A DNA stretch of 64,000 nucleotides, from assembly GCA_913055875.1 (NCBI GenBank), contig CAJXJY010000005.1, forward strand, positions 1-64,000, read 5' to 3'. The stretch's first letter is position 1; the number at the start of each line of letters is the position of its first letter. Under the pieces are notes generated by a model. That model had not been told where the DNA came from. It worked only from the letters and a program-made list of their open reading frames with translations, and did not search any database. This DNA comes from an uncultured Altererythrobacter sp. GTDB lineage: Bacteria; Pseudomonadota; Alphaproteobacteria; Sphingomonadales; Sphingomonadaceae. A program made the position numbers and the translations under genes. Shown here piece by piece: positions 61,279 through 64,000 of the stretch.

Positions 61279-62262
61279 ATGAACACGAGTGCAAAACCGT
61301 CGAAATCCAACGTGCTCGACCGGGTGCTGGTGCTCGAAATGGTGCGTGTGACCGAAGCGGCGGCGGTGGCCGCCTCGGCGCTGATCGGGCGCGGCGACGA
61401 AAAGGCGGCCGATGCCGCCGCGGTCGAGGCGATGCGCAAGGCGTTCGACGAGCTCGATATCGACGGCACGGTGGTGATCGGCGAGGGCGAGCGCGACGAG
61501 GCGCCGATGCTCTATATCGGCGAGAAGGTCGGCGGCGCGCCCGACGGCGGCCCGAAGATCGATATCGCGCTCGACCCGCTCGAAGGCACCACCATCACCG
61601 CCAAGGCCGGGCCCAACGCGCTGGCGGTGCTGGCGGCGGCGGAGCAGGGCTGCCTGCTCAACGCACCCGACACCTATATGGACAAGCTCGCGGTTGGCCC
61701 GGGCTACCCCGAAGGCGTCATCAGCCTCGAGAAGAGCGTGAGCGAGAACGTCGCCGCGGTCGCGGAAGCCAAGGGCGTCGCGCCGAAGGACATCATCGTC
61801 TGCGTGCTCGACCGCCCGCGCCATGCCGACATCATCGCCGAATTGCGTTCGCTCGGCTGCGGCGTGGTGCTGATTGGCGACGGCGACGTCGCCGGGGTGA
61901 TCGCGACCACCGATCCGGATACCACGATCGACATGTATATGGGCCAGGGCGGCGCGCCCGAGGGCGTGCTTGCGGCGGCCGCGCTGCGCTGCGTCGGCGG
62001 GCAGTTCAACGGAAGGCTGGTGTTCCGCAACGAGGACGAGAAGGCGCGCGCGCGCAAATGGGGGATCGAGGATCTCGACCGCATCTACAAGCTCGAGGAC
62101 CTGGCGAGCGGCGATTGCATCTTCGCCGCCACCGGCGTGACCAGCGGCTCGCTGCTCGACGGGGTCAAGCGGCTGCGCGGCGGGGTGATGACGACGGACA
62201 GCGTGGTGATGCGCGCCAGCTCGGGCACCGTGCGCTGGATCAAAGGCGAGCATCGGGTCTGA
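61279..62262 (+). CDS. glpX: Fructose-1,6-bisphosphatase class II
   Basis: 327 residues from the ATG at 61279. GlpX family: EMVRVTEAAAVAASALIGRG, VIGEGERDEAPMLYIGE, IALDPLEGTTITAKAGPNAL (metal-binding DPLEGT) and MYMGQGGAPEGVLAAAALRC are diagnostic. Gluconeogenic hydrolysis of fructose-1,6-bisphosphate; it fits with gpmA in central carbon metabolism. A damaged second copy of its last codons lies downstream at 62326-62357. Confidence 0.97.
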   Translation: MNTSAKPSKSNVLDRVLVLEMVRVTEAAAVAASALIGRGDEKAADAAAVEAMRKAFDELDIDGTVVIGEGERDEAPMLYIGEKVGGAPDGGPKIDIALDPLEGTTITAKAGPNALAVLAAAEQGCLLNAPDTYMDKLAVGPGYPEGVISLEKSVSENVAAVAEAKGVAPKDIIVCVLDRPRHADIIAELRSLGCGVVLIGDGDVAGVIATTDPDTTIDMYMGQGGAPEGVLAAAALRCVGGQFNGRLVFRNEDEKARARKWGIEDLDRIYKLEDLASGDCIFAATGVTSGSLLDGVKRLRGGVMTTDSVVMRASSGTVRWIKGEHRV

Positions 62263-62325
62263 CGCGCGCGGAGAAGAACTGCCTTCTCCCCCAGCGCAAG
62301 GGTCCTGCGCACATCGAGGAAAGAC

Positions 62326-62357
62326 GCGCGCTGGATCAAGGGCGAGCATCGCATCTG
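62326..62357 (+). repeat. Partial duplication of the glpX 3' end
   Basis: 32 bases that match the last 32 bases of glpX (62231-62262) at 28 positions, including the RWIKGEHR codons and the TGA stop. Upstream of it (62263-62325) no further glpX homology is apparent to me. It looks like a short direct duplication or a recombination scar. Confidence 0.75.
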
Positions 62358-62434
62358 AGCGTGATCGTGCCCGCCCGGACGGGTTTGCGTGGACCGCCGA
62401 ACCGGGGTCGATAAAAAACTTTGCCGCCACCGCC

Positions 62435-62902
62435 TCAGTCGCCCTCGTACGGGTCGACGGGCCAGTGTGCCGTCCGCCGCATGACTCGCAAGAGCGTTGA
62501 AATGTCGGGCTTTGTCCGGATGCCGGGCATCGCCCCGCGATAGACCACCGGCTGCACCAGCTCGCGTTCGAGCCGCGCCAGCAGCGTCGCAGTCGTCACC
62601 TTCCGGAAATCCTCGCGCGGCGCCTCGGCGCGTTCCCACCCGGGCAGCGACAGCACCCGGTCCCAGGTATGCGCGAAGCTCTCCGCCTCCTCGCGCTCGC
62701 GCAGGCGATAGGCGCTCGCCCGGCTCATCCCGACCGCCTTGGCCGCGGCGGTGACCGAGCCGGTGACGTAGAGCTGGACCAGAAACGCGCATTGCCGCGC
62801 CTCGCTCCACCCGTCGCGCCGCGAGCGCAGCGGGACGGGACGGAACCAGCCGGGACGGCGGCGGAGGGTATGCGCGGGGGCGCGGGTGGTGTTTGTGGCC
62901 AT
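62435..62902 (-). CDS. Small helix-turn-helix protein of unknown role
   Basis: 155 residues from the ATG at 62902. The N-terminus is basic (RRRPGWFRPVPLRSRR). A helix-turn-helix at about 38-75 is seen in FLVQLYVTGSVTAAAKAVGM, SRASAYRLREREEAESFA. The C-terminal half is alpha-helical with TLLARLERELVQPVVYRG. Possible DNA-binding regulator, or a terminase-small-subunit-like HTH protein; no phage genes are nearby. Function not assigned. Confidence 0.65.
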   Translation of the reverse strand: MATNTTRAPAHTLRRRPGWFRPVPLRSRRDGWSEARQCAFLVQLYVTGSVTAAAKAVGMSRASAYRLREREEAESFAHTWDRVLSLPGWERAEAPREDFRKVTTATLLARLERELVQPVVYRGAMPGIRTKPDISTLLRVMRRTAHWPVDPYEGD

Positions 62903-63065
62903 CGCAAGGGTAGGCCACAACACGGGGCGTGTAGGAAAGTGTTTTTTGGCGGGCCGCTATGGGGCGGCTACTGCCGGTCCATATGCATGTCTGGAATTGA
63001 GTGGAAAGCGGACTGTCTGCTTTTAGGACGGGATTGTCGCAACCCGACCGTGACAACCGTTCAGA

Positions 63066-64000
63066 TTACGGGTTTGCTGGCGCATTTCGGACTTTCCAGT
63101 CTTCGTGAAGAAAGGCAGCAACGCGGAAACACACCGGATTGCCTTTATTGCTTAGTGTGATGATGGTCTCTCCTGTTGCCGCATACGTTCGAACATCGGT
63201 GCACTGCTCGTAAAGTTGCCCGCCATGGCCCCACCGAAGATCGCGAGGGAGATATTCCTTTCCATAATCCGTTGCGAAGAAACCGAGTCCAAAGCCGCCT
63301 GATGCGGGCGTAGTCGCCTCGTCGAAAATCGCCTTCGGAACGCCAAGTTCTCCTCGCTCAAGCGCTATCACGAAGCGCAGGATATCATCCGCTGAAAATA
63401 GCTGTCCGCCTGCCGGCCAGCCCCCGTCGAGTACGGTGAAACAGTTTGGCACCCGTTCATTGGCTACCGCAACATAGCTGATGGCTTGGCGGGAGTCGTC
63501 GATACGGCAGGGGTCGTTCGCGTGCGCGGCGTCCATCCCAGCGGGACGGAATATGTGGTTTTGCACGTAAGAACGGTAATCTTCACCAGAAAGGACTTCT
63601 ACTACTCGGCCAAGCAGCATCAGGCCGTGGTTGCTGTATTCCTGTTTCGTGCCGGGCGGATGTGTCGGATCGCGGTCTGCGTAAAGTGCAACGATGTCGG
63701 ATACGCTCGGCTCGCTGCCACGCCAATAAAGACAATCCGGGTAAAAAAGAGCGTTGGTTTCTCCGGCACCTGCGGTGTGCGTTAAAAGCTGATAGATCGT
63801 CGCATTTCGCATCGCTGCGTTTGGATAGTCTGTGAGGATGTCTCCGATTCTATTCTGTAACGACAGCTTGCCTTGCGCGATCTGTTGCAAGATTGCCGTC
63901 GCCGTGAACATCTTCCCCGCGGAGGCCAGGTCAAACCGTGTATCCAGCGTAAGCGGGTCACCCGTCTTTTCGTCTCGATCACCGTATGCGCGTGCGAAAA
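63066..64000 (-). CDS. Serine hydrolase of the beta-lactamase/class C family (partial)
   Basis: The N-terminus is beyond the right edge; the frame is open to base 64000. The nucleophile motif SxxK is visible as SAGK (63912-63923), followed by ATAILQQIAQGKLSLQNRIG, LLTHTAG, the YxN motif in YSNHGLMLLGRVVEVL, and RWGHGG in place of the KTG box. S12-type serine hydrolase (esterase or D,D-peptidase-like); antibiotic hydrolysis cannot be claimed. Visibly lower GC than the rest of the window, suggesting recent acquisition. Confidence 0.85.
   Translation of the reverse strand, partial: FARAYGDRDEKTGDPLTLDTRFDLASAGKMFTATAILQQIAQGKLSLQNRIGDILTDYPNAAMRNATIYQLLTHTAGAGETNALFYPDCLYWRGSEPSVSDIVALYADRDPTHPPGTKQEYSNHGLMLLGRVVEVLSGEDYRSYVQNHIFRPAGMDAAHANDPCRIDDSRQAISYVAVANERVPNCFTVLDGGWPAGGQLFSADDILRFVIALERGELGVPKAIFDEATTPASGGFGLGFFATDYGKEYLPRDLRWGHGGQLYEQCTDVRTYAATGETIITLSNKGNPVCFRVAAFLHEDWKVRNAPANP

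Noticed and set aside
63066-64000. Annotation of the right-end gene as an antibiotic-resistance beta-lactamase
   Set aside because: SxxK and YxN are shared by many esterases and peptidases; RWGHGG replaces the KTG box and the N-terminus is missing, so resistance is unsupported.

Overview
The window is high-GC, densely packed bacterial chromosome. It looks like an alphaproteobacterium of the order Sphingomonadales, most likely Erythrobacteraceae. Reasons: a MipZ division regulator, a petABC cytochrome bc1 operon, a TonB-ExbB-multiple-ExbD cluster, class II fructose bisphosphatase, GTG/TTG starts with 4-base ATGA/GTGA overlaps, and short palindromes whose in-frame translation reads like VRAEPVEAL / LRQAQGERG, a peptide I associate with sphingomonad genomes. 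No phage, transposase, integrase, CRISPR array or rRNA was seen. The placement is inference, because no search could be run.

Layout. 1-6 kb: start of etfB with an operator-like palindrome, an exported DUF6265 protein, sucC, an inositol-monophosphatase-family phosphatase, an OmpA lipoprotein and a CorC/HlyC-type membrane protein. 6-16.1 kb: one long minus-strand run, gpmA-purE-purK-folA-M19 dipeptidase-ribF-GDPD-ileS-lspA-DUF3035, mostly coupled by overlapping stop/start codons and ended by a terminator that overlaps the last stop codon. 16.4-28.7 kb: tRNA-Thr, acyl-CoA dehydrogenase, a pair of bacterial PH-domain membrane proteins, a GNAT protein, threonine aldolase, an EamA transporter, an NAD-dependent epimerase, an M48 protease, pepN and pgeF. 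28.9-34.9 kb: petABC, apt, a Na+/H+-antiporter-like protein, an OmpA lipoprotein and tRNA-Gly.

35.3-41.3 kb holds the most interesting block: an MBOAT acyltransferase, a membrane-anchored SGNH-type protein, a SAM methyltransferase, an acyl carrier protein and an FkbH-type protein. It has the architecture of the Dlt D-alanylation pathway, with the amino-acid-activating enzyme replaced by a glyceryl-ACP-forming FkbH enzyme. It may add a glyceryl-type ester to an exported glycan or lipid.

41.5-53.2 kb: panC diverging from mipZ, a membrane J-protein, phosphomannomutase/phosphoglucomutase, an Met-rich DUF2059 protein, a GbsR/MarR regulator, DUF4166, an HscC-type Hsp70 with a coupled J-like partner that lacks HPD, and an Lhr-type helicase. 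53.2-57.1 kb: a TonB energising operon with four ExbD-type genes. 57.4-62.3 kb: an exported protein, a thioesterase, hom, a second exported protein and glpX. 62.4-64 kb: a small HTH protein and a lower-GC serine hydrolase cut by the window end.

The space between genes is strikingly rich in interspersed repeats: a roughly 260-bp element in three copies (family A), a mosaic of very long hairpins and small covarying hairpins at six sites (family B), and two palindromes ending in CCGTTCG/CGAACGG, one of them inserted in frame inside ileS.
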